A stretch of DNA of 64,000 bases, from contig NC_087064.1 of NCBI RefSeq assembly GCF_963678635.1, positions 21,312,509 through 21,376,508 of the forward strand. Reading direction: 5' to 3'. The stretch comes from Symsagittifera roscoffensis. Its lineage: Eukaryota; Xenacoelomorpha; Acoela; Convolutidae. Shown one piece after another: positions 45,301-56,000 of this stretch. The notes under the pieces are model-generated. The model was not told the DNA's origin and did not search any database. It saw only the letters and a program-made list of their open reading frames with translations. Position 1 is the first letter of the stretch; the number at the start of each line of letters is the position of its first letter. The translations under genes and the position numbers were made by a program.

Positions 45301-48064
45301 GGCATAATGTCGATCACTCAAAATGATACCAAAAAAATGATACCAAAATACATCATCTTACTCACCGCTTAAAAAAGTTTCAAAGAGTTTTCAACATTTC
45401 TGCTTATTTGTTCTGGCGAAACAAATAGAAACGAAATGTGCATCATTTAAAACAAAGTGTTCTGACACGTAAAATTTTTTGAAAACTTACAGATAAAAAT
45501 CAATTCATCTTTGACTCGAATCAGCAATAGTTTTGCAAATTTTGACCTATCAGAAAAAACAACAGCAGCAGGCAAAAATATTTTAAATAGCCAGTAAAAG
45601 AACATTTTATAATGAAAAGCAATATTTTCAGCGTTTTTTTTTTTTGAATCGTTAAGAGCTTGGTTTGATCTTTTCTCATCTTGGCCATGTCACTTTTGCT
45701 TCTGTCTTGATTTATTTGATTGTTCAAAACAGATTTAAAACACTGAATATTTTCTTTACAAAAGTATTGCGAGACAAATTGTGAGCAGAATTGTTCTGCG
45801 TTATCTTTCGTCAAACTGGTGCAGAAAATTTGAGCTGCGAGCTACTTCAGGTACCAGTTTTTGACCGACGATTTTATAATATTCTCAAACTGAGAACGGA
45901 AAAAAATATCGGAATTAAAGGTACTCATAAAGTACCAAAAAAACTACAATCAGTGCTGGTGATTACCCCAAGTAATCTCGCGAGCCGTTGATTTTCGAAA
46001 ATTGTTTGAGCGTTCTTTAAGCCACAAAAAATGCTTAGAAAAAATTTGTCATACTATCAAGATTTTTGCTGATCTTGTCGTACTGTTTCATTCATTTTCA
46101 TTCATTCTTGTGTTACTCAATCTGTATAAAACAAGAAATTAAAAACATTTAATCTGAAAGAACTCACTCTTCGTGTGGTAAGACCTGCGAAGTATTGATT
46201 ACCGTTTTGGTAGTTTCTTCTCTTGTGAAGTCTCCTACTGCAACATACACTGCTCCTGAAATAGATGTGCATCGGAAAATTATCCAGGAATTCACAAAAA
46301 AACCTAAATAATTATTTTTCGAAATATAACAAAAATTTTATACAACAAGAGTTGTATACAACGAAATATAACGAAATAAAACAACGAAAAATTACAAGAA
46401 TTGTAAAAAAGTGAGATAGCCAACAAGTTTACTCCACAAAAAACTAGAGGTTGTTTTTTCGACTCTGAGAGCTTTCTGATTAAAAATAACGACTTAAAAC
46501 TTTTATAATTGATATCATAATCGAAGCCTTAGAATACAGACTGATATTTGGAAGATGGTAGGCTTGATCAAGGATTTTCTCGAGTGGGGCGGATTTTCAA
46601 AAAAATGTTGACAATTTTGTCGAATTTTTTTCCAGGTCGAGCAAATCAATTTTTCGAGCGCTCCGAGAACACTAGCAGACCATGTGTCAAATTTGCTTGC
46701 GCCCAGAAAAATTACAAAAAAAAACAGGTCGGAAAAGGCCCTTTTTGGAACATTTTGACCAAAAAATTAGGTTTTTTTTGGCGCGCTTCCTCTCATAATT
46801 GCTATGTAATGCCGTCGAAAGCGCTTTTAGAAAAAACTTAAAGTCACTCAGCTTAAAACTGATATCTCAAATTAGTACAAAGGGGGAATTTTTTGGGTTG
46901 GCAGGGGGTCGAATCCCTGAGGGGGGAGGGGGAGTTTGAGACGTCCGCTTCTCCCCCCTCCCTAAATCCGCTGGTGGGCCAGATCATATCTCCCTTCGAA
47001 TTGTCAAAGAGTGACAGAGCTAACAAATTTACTCCAGAAGTGTCCCAAGTCACATAAATCACAAACTATGATGTCCTTTTTTTTAAGTGAAACGTCCAGG
47101 CTTATATATTTTGAAAACATTTTCCTTCACATCATATGTTCAACTCCTTCCTGCTTCGAGAATTGCTGTTTATAGTCACGACGATGTCATTAATCAACCA
47201 ACATTCCGTAGTCATGACAGGCTACTCAAGTCGTCGAATATCAAGTCCGATTTGATTGAATATCCCATTAGGCAAGATATAAAGTCGCGCAATCTGAACC
47301 TTATGTCGCTATAGCTTACACATGAGGTGCCGTGAATCGGTCGCGATAGTGTTTAAATGAAAGCACGAACTCGGCTCAGGGTTTTCACACAGAGAACTCT
47401 TTTCTCTTTTTTTAATTTTGGGCAGACAAATCAGCCTAGGTTTTCTGAAAATATAAGGATGTTCGGGCACGACTAGGAGCAAATCCTAAACTCACTTTTG
47501 CATCGTGGGTTCTTTTTTTTATATCAGTTAAAAATCTAAACATTTTTTCATCGCTACAAGCTGGATTTTTGATAATGTTAAAATCAGATTCACTAACCTG
47601 ACTTTGGGATACAGTGAGCGGCAGTCAGCACCCATCTCTCACCGATCACAGTCCCCCCACAGACGAATCCCTCCCCCTGCTCATTGCTCGTGATCTGCAC
47701 GTAGAAGGGTCTATCTTGGGAATTGTGACCATTAATGATTGATAAACTCTGAGACTCAAACTTTCCGTGAGATGGCGCATACGGCCAAATGAAAGTTTCA
47801 AAGGATTGCTGCAAAATATTCACAATAATTAGAATAAACTTCTTAGGTTTTTATTTGTTTGATTATTTGATTAATGAAAAGTTTTCAAACCGAAAGTTTT
47901 TATTGTGTTTACCGATGTATAAAAAAGTGAAGTTGCGGTGAAAAGATTGAATTTTGAACGCCCTTAAGCTGCTCAAGTATTTTTATGTTCAAAATATTCC
48001 TTGAGATGAATATTACCGTAAAAAGAACAGCAAGGACCATGAGCTGGAGTTTACAGTTTTTCAT
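42120..48064 (-). CDS. Secreted chymotrypsin-like serine protease, five exons, 268 residues
   Basis: Exons in order: 48064-48017, 47808-47598, 46255-46168, 42851-42636, 42363-42120; every junction phase matches. Residues 1-16 (MKNCKLQLMVLAVLFT) are a signal peptide. The mature N-terminus is IINGH at 40-44, the counterpart of IVGG. The triad is complete: His81 (LTAAHC), Asp125 (YDIALIKT), Ser215 (CSGDSGGPL). The residue six before the catalytic Ser (chymotrypsin position 189) is Ser209, as in chymotrypsins; trypsins have Asp. The residue before IING is Ser, so activation by a trypsin-like enzyme is not expected. The C-terminus ends YVQWIRDIIYD, the usual final helix. Length is normal for a single-domain S1 protease. 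Substrate and tissue are unknown; digestive or defence roles are both possible. Confidence 0.9.
42636..42851 (-). CDS. Protease exon 4, catalytic Asp
   Basis: The exon lies between ATTGTTAAG and GAAAA|GTATAC, phase 2 in and out. It encodes YDIALIKTKDAI, then PLCDSRYPPNSVTLGVCGFG (the usual C-x-GFG/GWG strand) and an acidic HEEEKE stretch. Confidence 0.9.
42852..46167 (-). other. Protease intron 3 (3.3 kb)
   Basis: Very AT-rich. Two weak frames of 66 and 97 codons near 45.5-46.0 kb have no exon signals. I see nothing else. Confidence 0.5.
46168..46255 (-). CDS. Protease exon 3
   Basis: The exon lies between CTATTTCAG and GAAGA|GTGAGT, phase 1 to phase 2. It encodes GAVYVAVGDFTREETTKT and INTSQVLPHE, the segment between His and Asp with the typical GDF/GEH and H-P motifs. 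Confidence 0.88.
46540..46990 (+). repeat. Dispersed repeat family R3 copy
   Basis: It has a GGGGCGGATTTTC block, then GGCGCGCTTCCTCTCA and a GCCGTCGAAAGCGCTTTTAGAAAAAACTTA block, ending in G-rich sequence with CTAAATCCGC. Related pieces occur near 49.3, 50.4, 53.35 and 57.75 kb. Confidence 0.45.
47598..47808 (-). CDS. Protease exon 2, propeptide and catalytic His
   Basis: The exon lies between TATTTTGCAG and TCAG|GTTAGT. It encodes QSFETFIWPYAPS, the IING mature start and WVLTAAHC with its Cys42-Cys58 pair (VCGG and AAHC). Confidence 0.93.
48017..48064 (-). CDS. Protease exon 1, signal peptide
   Basis: ATG at 48064-48062, sixteen codons, then ACG|GTAATA in phase 0. A longer reading to a donor at 47913 is open but ends in phase 2 and cannot join exon 2, so I prefer the short exon. 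Confidence 0.7.
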
Positions 48065-48599
48065 TATATATAATCTACAAGTTGAATTTGCTGAACGAAG
48101 TAACACTATGAAAATTGGTGTAAACAAAAACGAAGTTTGTCGCTCCGAATTTATCACAGATGGGAGCATAAAATTTTCAAAGACAATGAAACATCACAGA
48201 AGCCAAAACTCATCGTTCCGAAATCTCATCTTTAAAATTTAATGCAAAGCGATTTTCACTTTTTCGGATTTTTTTGATTGTTTGACACCAAAGAACCTTT
48301 ATTTTATGGCACTATGGCATTAAAATTACTAAATACGCTTAAGATACCGGATTTCAAATGACCAAAGCAATTGACTGATTGCTTAAAATGCTACCCTACA
48401 CTACTCCGCAACCAAAAACTTTTATTGATGATACTCCACTCTTCTAGGATTGGGGGAAGACATTTATCTAAGTTTGAAGATATCTTTTAGTTTGGGGCTT
48501 CTGAACTTTTGACTGGATTTTTTACATAGTCTGGAAGATATTGATGCCAAGGACTCATAGTTTAAAAAAATGTTTAACCTATAATCAGTTTTTGCAATG

Positions 48600-50560
48600 C
48601 TCTTATATTTTCTCAGTAAACAGCAAAAATTTTGATATTAAAAGTTTGATTAGTCTAGTTATACATATTCAGTGATCAAGATAACATATTTTTTCCATAC
48701 AATAAATTTTCATTTTGGTTTGTCGAAACTGCAGTCAATGATGTAAAGTTTACGCTTGAACAATCTACAAAGAGTAGTTCGCACTGGATGTCCTGAAAAT
48801 TGATTTGAGAGTACGCAAAAATCATTAACTCGCCCTAATGACTTAAAAACATAGCACCGTAAAAACATAGCAGCCTTCTTGAAAAACCTTTAAGACATCG
48901 GCATATGTTTTATTTTATTTTAAGCAAAGCTGTCTATTTATGCAATCGATGCCTCCTGATCGAATGACACTAAATTAGAACAAAGACAAGCTAACTTTTT
49001 GATTCTTACGTTTTTGTGCCGACAAGTTATTAGATGAAAATTAGCCAAAGTTTGAAATTCTTTTAGATTTCTGACGTTTTTGAATTGGTTATCAGTTTTT
49101 TACAGGCTCAAATTAAGTCATTTTTGTCAAAACATTTTGAATTAATTAATGTTTCGTTTTGCAAAGTCTGCTCATTTTTGGCGCACATTAGATAAACAAA
49201 AAGAATTTGTCGCAGTTTGAGATTTTGTCGAATTGAATAGCGCGCATTTGATTGGCTCAAAAACGATTTAGGGGAGTTGGGGCGGTGAGTGTTTCTTACA
49301 TTTCACTCTGCCCCTCAGGGGCTCGACCCCCTTCTGGTCCCCCTTTGTAGTATTTTGAGATATATATTTTTGGCGACGGACCCTAAAAAGTTTTGAAATA
49401 CGCCTTTGGCACCAAAAAACACTAATTTTGAAAGTGGAGAGCGCGCCAAAAAAAAAACAATTTTTTTTTTTCGAATTTTTTCACTATTACTTCTCTTCGT
49501 TGGTTCTTCCTCTGAAAAACCTCCAAAAAGTGGAAAAAAAAACCCTGTTCATTTTAATGCGCATATCTGAGAATTTATACAAGTTTTTATGGCAGCAAAA
49601 TCTGTGCAACTCGTCCAGTAAACAGCAAAAATTTTGATAGCAAAACTTTGATTAGTCCAGGCAATACGTCTTTAGTGATCACCATAACATTTTGTTTCCG
49701 TAAAACAACTTTTAAATTTAGCTTTTCGAAACTGCAGCCAAAGATGTAAGAGTTTACGCTTGAATGGTCGAAAAAGAAAAATCCATTGGTTTATCAGTTG
49801 TTGTTTTTGCTTGGACATATTGCTAGACATTTTCATGAAGATATGATATTTGAAAATATAAAACAAAATTTTTGCATAGGCTGTTACTTTGTGTGTCCTG
49901 AAACTTGATTTAAAAACACGCAATAATTACTAACTCGCCTTAATGAATCTTTGTAATAAAACATATGGCAGTCTTCTCGGAAAATTTTTAAAACATCATA
50001 TCCTAAGTTGTGTTTGAGCAATGCCTTCTACTTTTGCAATGGATGCATTGTCATTGGACTTTAAATTAGGACTAATGACTTGCAAACTTTTAAATTTTTA
50101 TGTTTTTGTGCCAAAAAGTCAAACATTTTTAAGAAGTTCGATCAAGTCGCAACTTGAAACGGATGAACTTTAGCCAAAAATTGAATTATTCTCAGATTTT
50201 GGACATCTGAACTGAATATATTACGATTTTCTTACAGTCTCAAATTATGCCAGTTTTGTCATGATGATTTTTAATTAATTAAGTCTGCTAATTTTTGGCG
50301 CACATTAAATTAGCAATTAGAGTTTGTCGCAGTTGGAGTTTTTTCACGAACTGAATAGCGCGCATTTTTCTGGCTCAAAAGGGATTCAAAGGGTTTAGGG
50401 CGATGTGTGTTTCTTATATTTTTCTCTCCCTCAGGTGTTCGACCCCATGCCGGCCCCTTTTGTATTTTTTGAGATATCCTTTTTGGTGATGGAACCTAAA
50501 AATTTTCTGAAGGCGCTTTTGGCACAAAAAAACCTAACTTTGAGAGATGAGCACGAGTAG
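48600..50560 (+). repeat. Diverged tandem duplication of about 1.0-1.1 kb
   Basis: CAGTAAACAGCAAAAATTTT recurs at about 48615 and 49618. Further matching blocks include CGAAACTGCAG, GATGTAA-AGTTTACGCTTGAA, and GAATAGCGCGCATTT at about 49237 and 50355 with the following G/C-rich block. Copies differ by many substitutions and indels. Confidence 0.7.
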
Positions 50561-51595
50561 TAGAAAAATGAGGTGGGGATGGTATCCGACCCCCATATTT
50601 TTTAAGATAAGGGAAAAGGTCATCCCATCTATGTATTAAAGTAGAAAAAAATATTTCCTAATCTATTAGATGGATTATACCAAGTTTCAGATAAGTAACT
50701 TTCAGACAGTTTTTGGGCGCCCGATTTTTCGATGTATTAGAATTTTATATAGATTTGTCATTGTTTTGGGAAAAGTAATAGAAATTTAAGGTCTTTAAGT
50801 TAATTTATTAAAATGAGGAACAGGTTTCCCAAGGTATTAAGATAGGTTATACCTAGTTTTAGATGGTAAGTGTCAAAAAAGTTTAGCGCCTGAATTTTAG
50901 TTTTTTTGGTTCTCGAACTTTTCATGTATTAAGATGGTGTAAAGATGTCCGAATCTTTTGTGTATTAAGATAGGGTAAAAACTGTTCATGCAAAATCATT
51001 GGCAATAGAATTTCCGTGTATGAAAATATGGCATAGAATCCATAATTTTAAAGACGTAATGTTTTAGTGTTATGGTAAGAAAATGGTAAAAAAATTGAGT
51101 GTTTGGTGCAGAAATCATTTACAGTAATCATCAAAAAAATCTAAAAATTACATTTTTTGGCATATTTCTTCATCGCTTCTCTCAGAATTGCGAATAATTG
51201 TGAAGCATCGATAAATATTATATGTAAAGTTTAAATACGATCCCAAGTTATATACTAGAGGGTATCATCTAAAGACAATTAGACAAGTTTTTCTGTAAAA
51301 AAAATTGATTTTTTTTTTCATTTTTCCCTCAAATTTAGCAAACGCGATACGATTTGGTCTAATTTGAGCTCGGCCATTTGGTATTTAGTGTACTGACTAT
51401 CTGAATCAAAACGCATAGTAGCTAAAACTATGCTTAAATCTAGCTGAGAGGTTGCTGAATGAAATAAGACTTTATTCATATAAGACTGGTCATTTGTACA
51501 AAACTACGCATTTTGTACCTTTCATATGTTTGTTCAACAGATTTGATGTTCCTGCTAATTATAATAATTAAAAAAAACAGTTAAACTGATCATTA
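50561..51595. other. Gene-free stretch before the gap
   Basis: AT-rich with recurring GTATTAAGAT(A/G)G motifs between 50.6 and 51.0 kb, suggesting an old degenerate tandem repeat. I see no exon. Confidence 0.4.
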
Positions 51596-51795
51596 NNNNN
51601 NNNNNNNNNNNNNNNNNNNNNNNNNNNNNNNNNNNNNNNNNNNNNNNNNNNNNNNNNNNNNNNNNNNNNNNNNNNNNNNNNNNNNNNNNNNNNNNNNNNN
51701 NNNNNNNNNNNNNNNNNNNNNNNNNNNNNNNNNNNNNNNNNNNNNNNNNNNNNNNNNNNNNNNNNNNNNNNNNNNNNNNNNNNNNNNNNNNNNNN
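51596..51795. other. Assembly gap (200 N)
   Basis: Exactly 200 undetermined bases, a round number typical of a placeholder of unknown real length. It lies 1.2 kb downstream of the last receptor exon seen. Confidence 0.99.
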
Positions 51796-52249
51796 AAATC
51801 ACCTGCTAAACTGTTGCTCAAAATATGAAGATGACTCTGAGATTAGATCTCAAAAAACGGATTATTCTCCAAATCAAAGAAACTATGTAATTTTTTTACT
51901 AATTTTGTTTCCTAAATCTAAATTTTGAAAAAAAGGCAAAATTTTTTTGTAAGGATGACAAGACTTAGTTGGAGTTGATGACAAGCTAATTTATGCAAAT
52001 TTTTAAAATCAAATATACTTTAAGCAAGACTGCTTGTATATCAAAGCGGATCACTGATTGTTCCCACTCTACTTTATGGCCAATTTAAAAAAACTTACAA
52101 TCGTATCGGAAAAAAAAACTTAAAACTTGTTTTTCAGTTCATTTCCTTCTCGGCAAGGTTAATTACAATGGCTTATATCTAACGCCTCGTATTCTAATAA
52201 AAAGACCACTTCTTTTTGAAACGCATTAATTTGCCGCTTACGTGCGTTA

Positions 52250-52345
52250 TAAGGACGGAATAAATTGCGCGCTTTTAATCTCAAATTGGCCAAGTTAGCT
52301 ATTTTCAAACCATCATAACCTCACAAAAATTTATCATAGGTGATT
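52250..52345 (-). repeat. Dispersed repeat family R2 fragment
   Basis: The minus strand reads CACCTATGATAAATTTTTG, GGTTATGATGGTTTGAAAAT, GCCAATTTGAG and GCGCGCAATT, the same order as in the copies at 61.6 and 61.95 kb. Confidence 0.5.
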
Positions 52346-52975
52346 TTTTTTAAATGTGTTCAAAACAACAATATCTTCCAGATGGTAAAAATCAGTCGGA
52401 AACGCTTTGTTAAAAAGACAAAAAACGATTGAATTAAAAAATTACTTCAAACATAAACATTCCGCTTTTTCTTCAAAAATTTTTTAAAAAATTTAATCAG
52501 TTGCAAAAAAGAAAATTAAACTAGGCAAGGACACGTTTCAAAGAAAAGACGCTTTTTCATTTTTAAGCATTCGAAAAGTGTTTCGTAAAAAGAGTAAATG
52601 TAAGATCTACAGTTTTTTGGAGCGAAAAATGAGATTTCAAAAATTACAGACAATTTAACCGACCTTCATCATAAGCCAACCAAGTTGATTTTTCGAACTC
52701 TTCCATAGGACAATAATGTCCCTCATTTGCGAAAAAAAAGTTGCACTCCAGGAAAATGTTTGCCAAAACAAGCTATAATTTTTTGTGGCGCCCGCAGTGG
52801 TAAATTCAAGAGTTAATCGGCCAAAAATGAGTGTTTCAAAATATTACCAAAGGCAATGGGGCAAATCTTTGAGGTGAAGAGGAGTGCCCTGAATATAATA
52901 CTGAAAATAGCGAAGCTTTGTATGGGGTCAAAACATGAACCTGCATGGGATGTTAAATATGGAAATGTGAATTAC

Positions 52976-53080
52976 GCGATGTCGAGTTGTCCACGATGGT
53001 TCTGTATGGTAATTTCGTTTGCCGTATTTATCCATGAACCGAACTTCAAAGTGCACACCTGGGCGTCATAGGGGAAGTGC
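52976..53080 (-). CDS. Receptor exon 6, Cys-loop and loop B
   Basis: After TTGTTTTCAG it encodes HFPYDAQVCTLKFGSW and INTANEITIQNHRGQLDI, ending ATCGC|GTAATT in phase 2. The next exon must start in phase 2 and should carry the loop C strand. None is visible. Confidence 0.93.
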
Positions 53081-56000
53081 CTGAAAACAACGGCAAAATA
53101 GCTAAATTGAAATGTTTCAAACGATATTTTAAGTAGCAGAAAAACTACAAAGTTATAATCTTTCATTTTAAAACACTTGAAAAGATTGAATGGCTCAATT
53201 TGCACGGAACTTTAATATAATATTCTGGTGAACTTTTTTGAAGACAATTTTCGAAATCCTTCAAAATTTGGTAATACGAAATTTTTATATTTTTATCTTT
53301 CTTATCTACCAAATTATTCATATATTCAATATTCATATATATGGGGGCGGATCTAGGATTTTCTGGAGAGGGGAGGGGGCGGATTTTTTGGGACGCGCTC
53401 CCTTTCAAAGTTAGTATATATTGCTGTCTAAGGCGCTCATTAAAGAATTGAAGAATCTGATTATCACAGGAAAAGCATGTCATGAAATAGATGTTTTTCC
53501 TGCGATAATCAGATTGTTTACTTTTTTTGAGATTAAAATGAGATTGGATATTGATCAAATTGGATTTTAATAATCTGAATATTGGATATTCGAATGGTGG
53601 AATATCTGAAAATTGGAATGTTGGATATTGATCAAATTGGAAAGTCACATTGGATATTGACCATGTGAATATTAAAGGCTGGTCATCTGAAATTGATGAT
53701 TATATTTTAGGGCACTATTTGGTCTCTATGGCATAAATGGCCCCCAAAAATGAGCTCATATATCTCACTTGATGTGTATGGTGCATGTGGTGACGTATAT
53801 GACGGGTGTGTCCCACTTGACATATCCCGAGGCATTGATGGACACCGGGATCACCCCGTCCTTCTCCACCTTCACCTGAATCACACTGCAACAACACAAC
53901 AAACGATATTCATGACATGAATAACCATCAACAAGTTAAAATCAAAAAAGTGTGTTAGTTTAATTTGTAACTAATTGTTCACAATAAAAAAGATGACTTC
54001 TAATCCAAAAGTCAGAATTAAGCTAGGCCATTTCATATATTTCAGTCCTTTGGAGGTGGAAAGGGCGAATTTTGTTGACCCTTTTCTAGCTGAACCCGAT
54101 TAACTTTCCATGCTCTCCAAAAACACCCACCTAGATGTTTCATATCAAGTTGTCAATTTCAGTTGACAACACCTCCTGGCTCTTTTACAATTTCCCGTCC
54201 CTCTTAAAATGACAATACAAATTTGTTCAAAATTGCTCATGCGGCTTTTTTAAATAAAAAAATTGTTATTAGACTATTTTCACTCTGTCGTTATCACGAA
54301 CATCAAAACTTTAGATTTATACACCAAAAAACCAAAAAAGGGGACTGTAATAGAGCCCACCTCCCTTTCTATTAACTGCTTCCATCACATTCTAAGTATG
54401 TAACTTAAATGCAAGTTATTTTATTGACGCACTTGTTGTATACAACTATGTCGGGCAGCCAGATGTGTTTGGGCATGATGGTGATTTTTTTCAGGCCCCC
54501 ATAGTCTTCTGGATCCCACACTAGATACTTGTCAAACCAGTGCTAAAAAGATATACACAAAATAGAAGTGAGCGCAGTAGCGGGTTGGGGCATACGGACG
54601 CATGAAAGTGACTTTTCAGCTGTGATTTAAATGCAAAAATGTTTGGTAAAATTAATGAAAAAAAAAGGTATGAGCTTTTTCGTTCTTTAGACTAATTTTA
54701 AGACTTCAAATAAGCACCGACACATTTTCGTATGAATTTGATCTCTGCTTAAACCAACTAGAACGCTCAAAAAATCATCTGATAATTTCGTAAAATCTAT
54801 AAAAAAAACTTTAAGAGTACACTACACATTCATTGCCATTAGACTAGTTACATATAGATGCAATGAAAACAGATACGTGAGCTCGCTTTTCTCGAGAAAC
54901 TTTTGCGTCGTTCTTTACTTTTGGCACAAAAGATTCAGATATATTCTTGTTCTCTTACGAAAACAATGCTCTGCATTGCCTGTGCCCTTATTAATTAATG
55001 TTCTGACTCCCCGTAGTTTATAGGTCATGTGAAGAATGAATTGAACCTAAGATTTGTTAGTATCCTAGAATATTTAATAGGAAGAATCAATTTTTTGGCT
55101 AGTTCTATCATAACTCCCACTCCCAGTCTATCAACTAAAAGAGCCCCATTGTTATTATTGGGTGGCGAATTAAAGGGGCAACTTTTAGCTAAGGAAGACT
55201 GAAAAAGAAAACATTTTCATGACAAGAACTTTAAAAATCTTGATTAATTAAGTAATATGATTTGTTTTAAAAAAAAATTAACGCAAACATGTACACACTT
55301 ACTAGCATAGTTTGTGTATATGTGTGTGTTTCTTCTAGTCTTTTTTGTAGTTTGAAACAAAAACGATTGGCAAAACTATCTTTCAAACTAGATACGAAAC
55401 CCTATGCAATTTTTGATAAGGCACAAAAAACTATAGGAATTGAAAAAAATTGCCTAAACTATTGGTTGTAATTCATAACGTTCCTTCAATCTATTACTTT
55501 TATTGAAAAATTTTTTCTGTATTTTGAATTTGATTAGTCTTCAAATTTTAGTGAGCATTTGTAGTCTTCGTTTTTTCAATTTCTGTAATTATAAGTAATA
55601 TTTACAAAAGTTGAAAAACGAAGACTACAAGTACTCACTAAAGTTTGAAGACTAATCATTTTCAATATACAGAGAAAATTTTTCAATAAAAGTAATATAT
55701 TGAAGGAAAGTTATGAGCTAATATCAAAAGTTTAGGCAATTGTTTTCAATTCCTATAGTTTTTTGGGCCTCATCAAAACTCATTTGTTACCAAAATTAGA
55801 ATGATAGGGAAAGCGTTCCTAGATAAAAGTTAGCTAATGGTTAATTTTTGATATAATCCCTAAAAGTGGCATCTTTTCTTTGCTAGACACTATAGTACTA
55901 AAATAGATAAACCGGTCTGATCCAATATAATTTTATTGCGACTTCATGATAAAGTGGCTTTTTACTTCTCCATATCAATTCGTCCTTTTCTCTCTAAAAT

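Noticed and set aside
45521-45991. Frames of 97 (-) and 66 (+) codons in protease intron 3
   Set aside because: No homology motif or splice context, and they overlap each other on opposite strands.
47909-48169. Longer first exon for the protease ending at 47913
   Set aside because: Ends in phase 2 and cannot join exon 2 (phase 0). The shorter exon with donor at 48017 fits.
51555-51821. Reading frames spanning the N run
   Set aside because: Artefact of undetermined bases.
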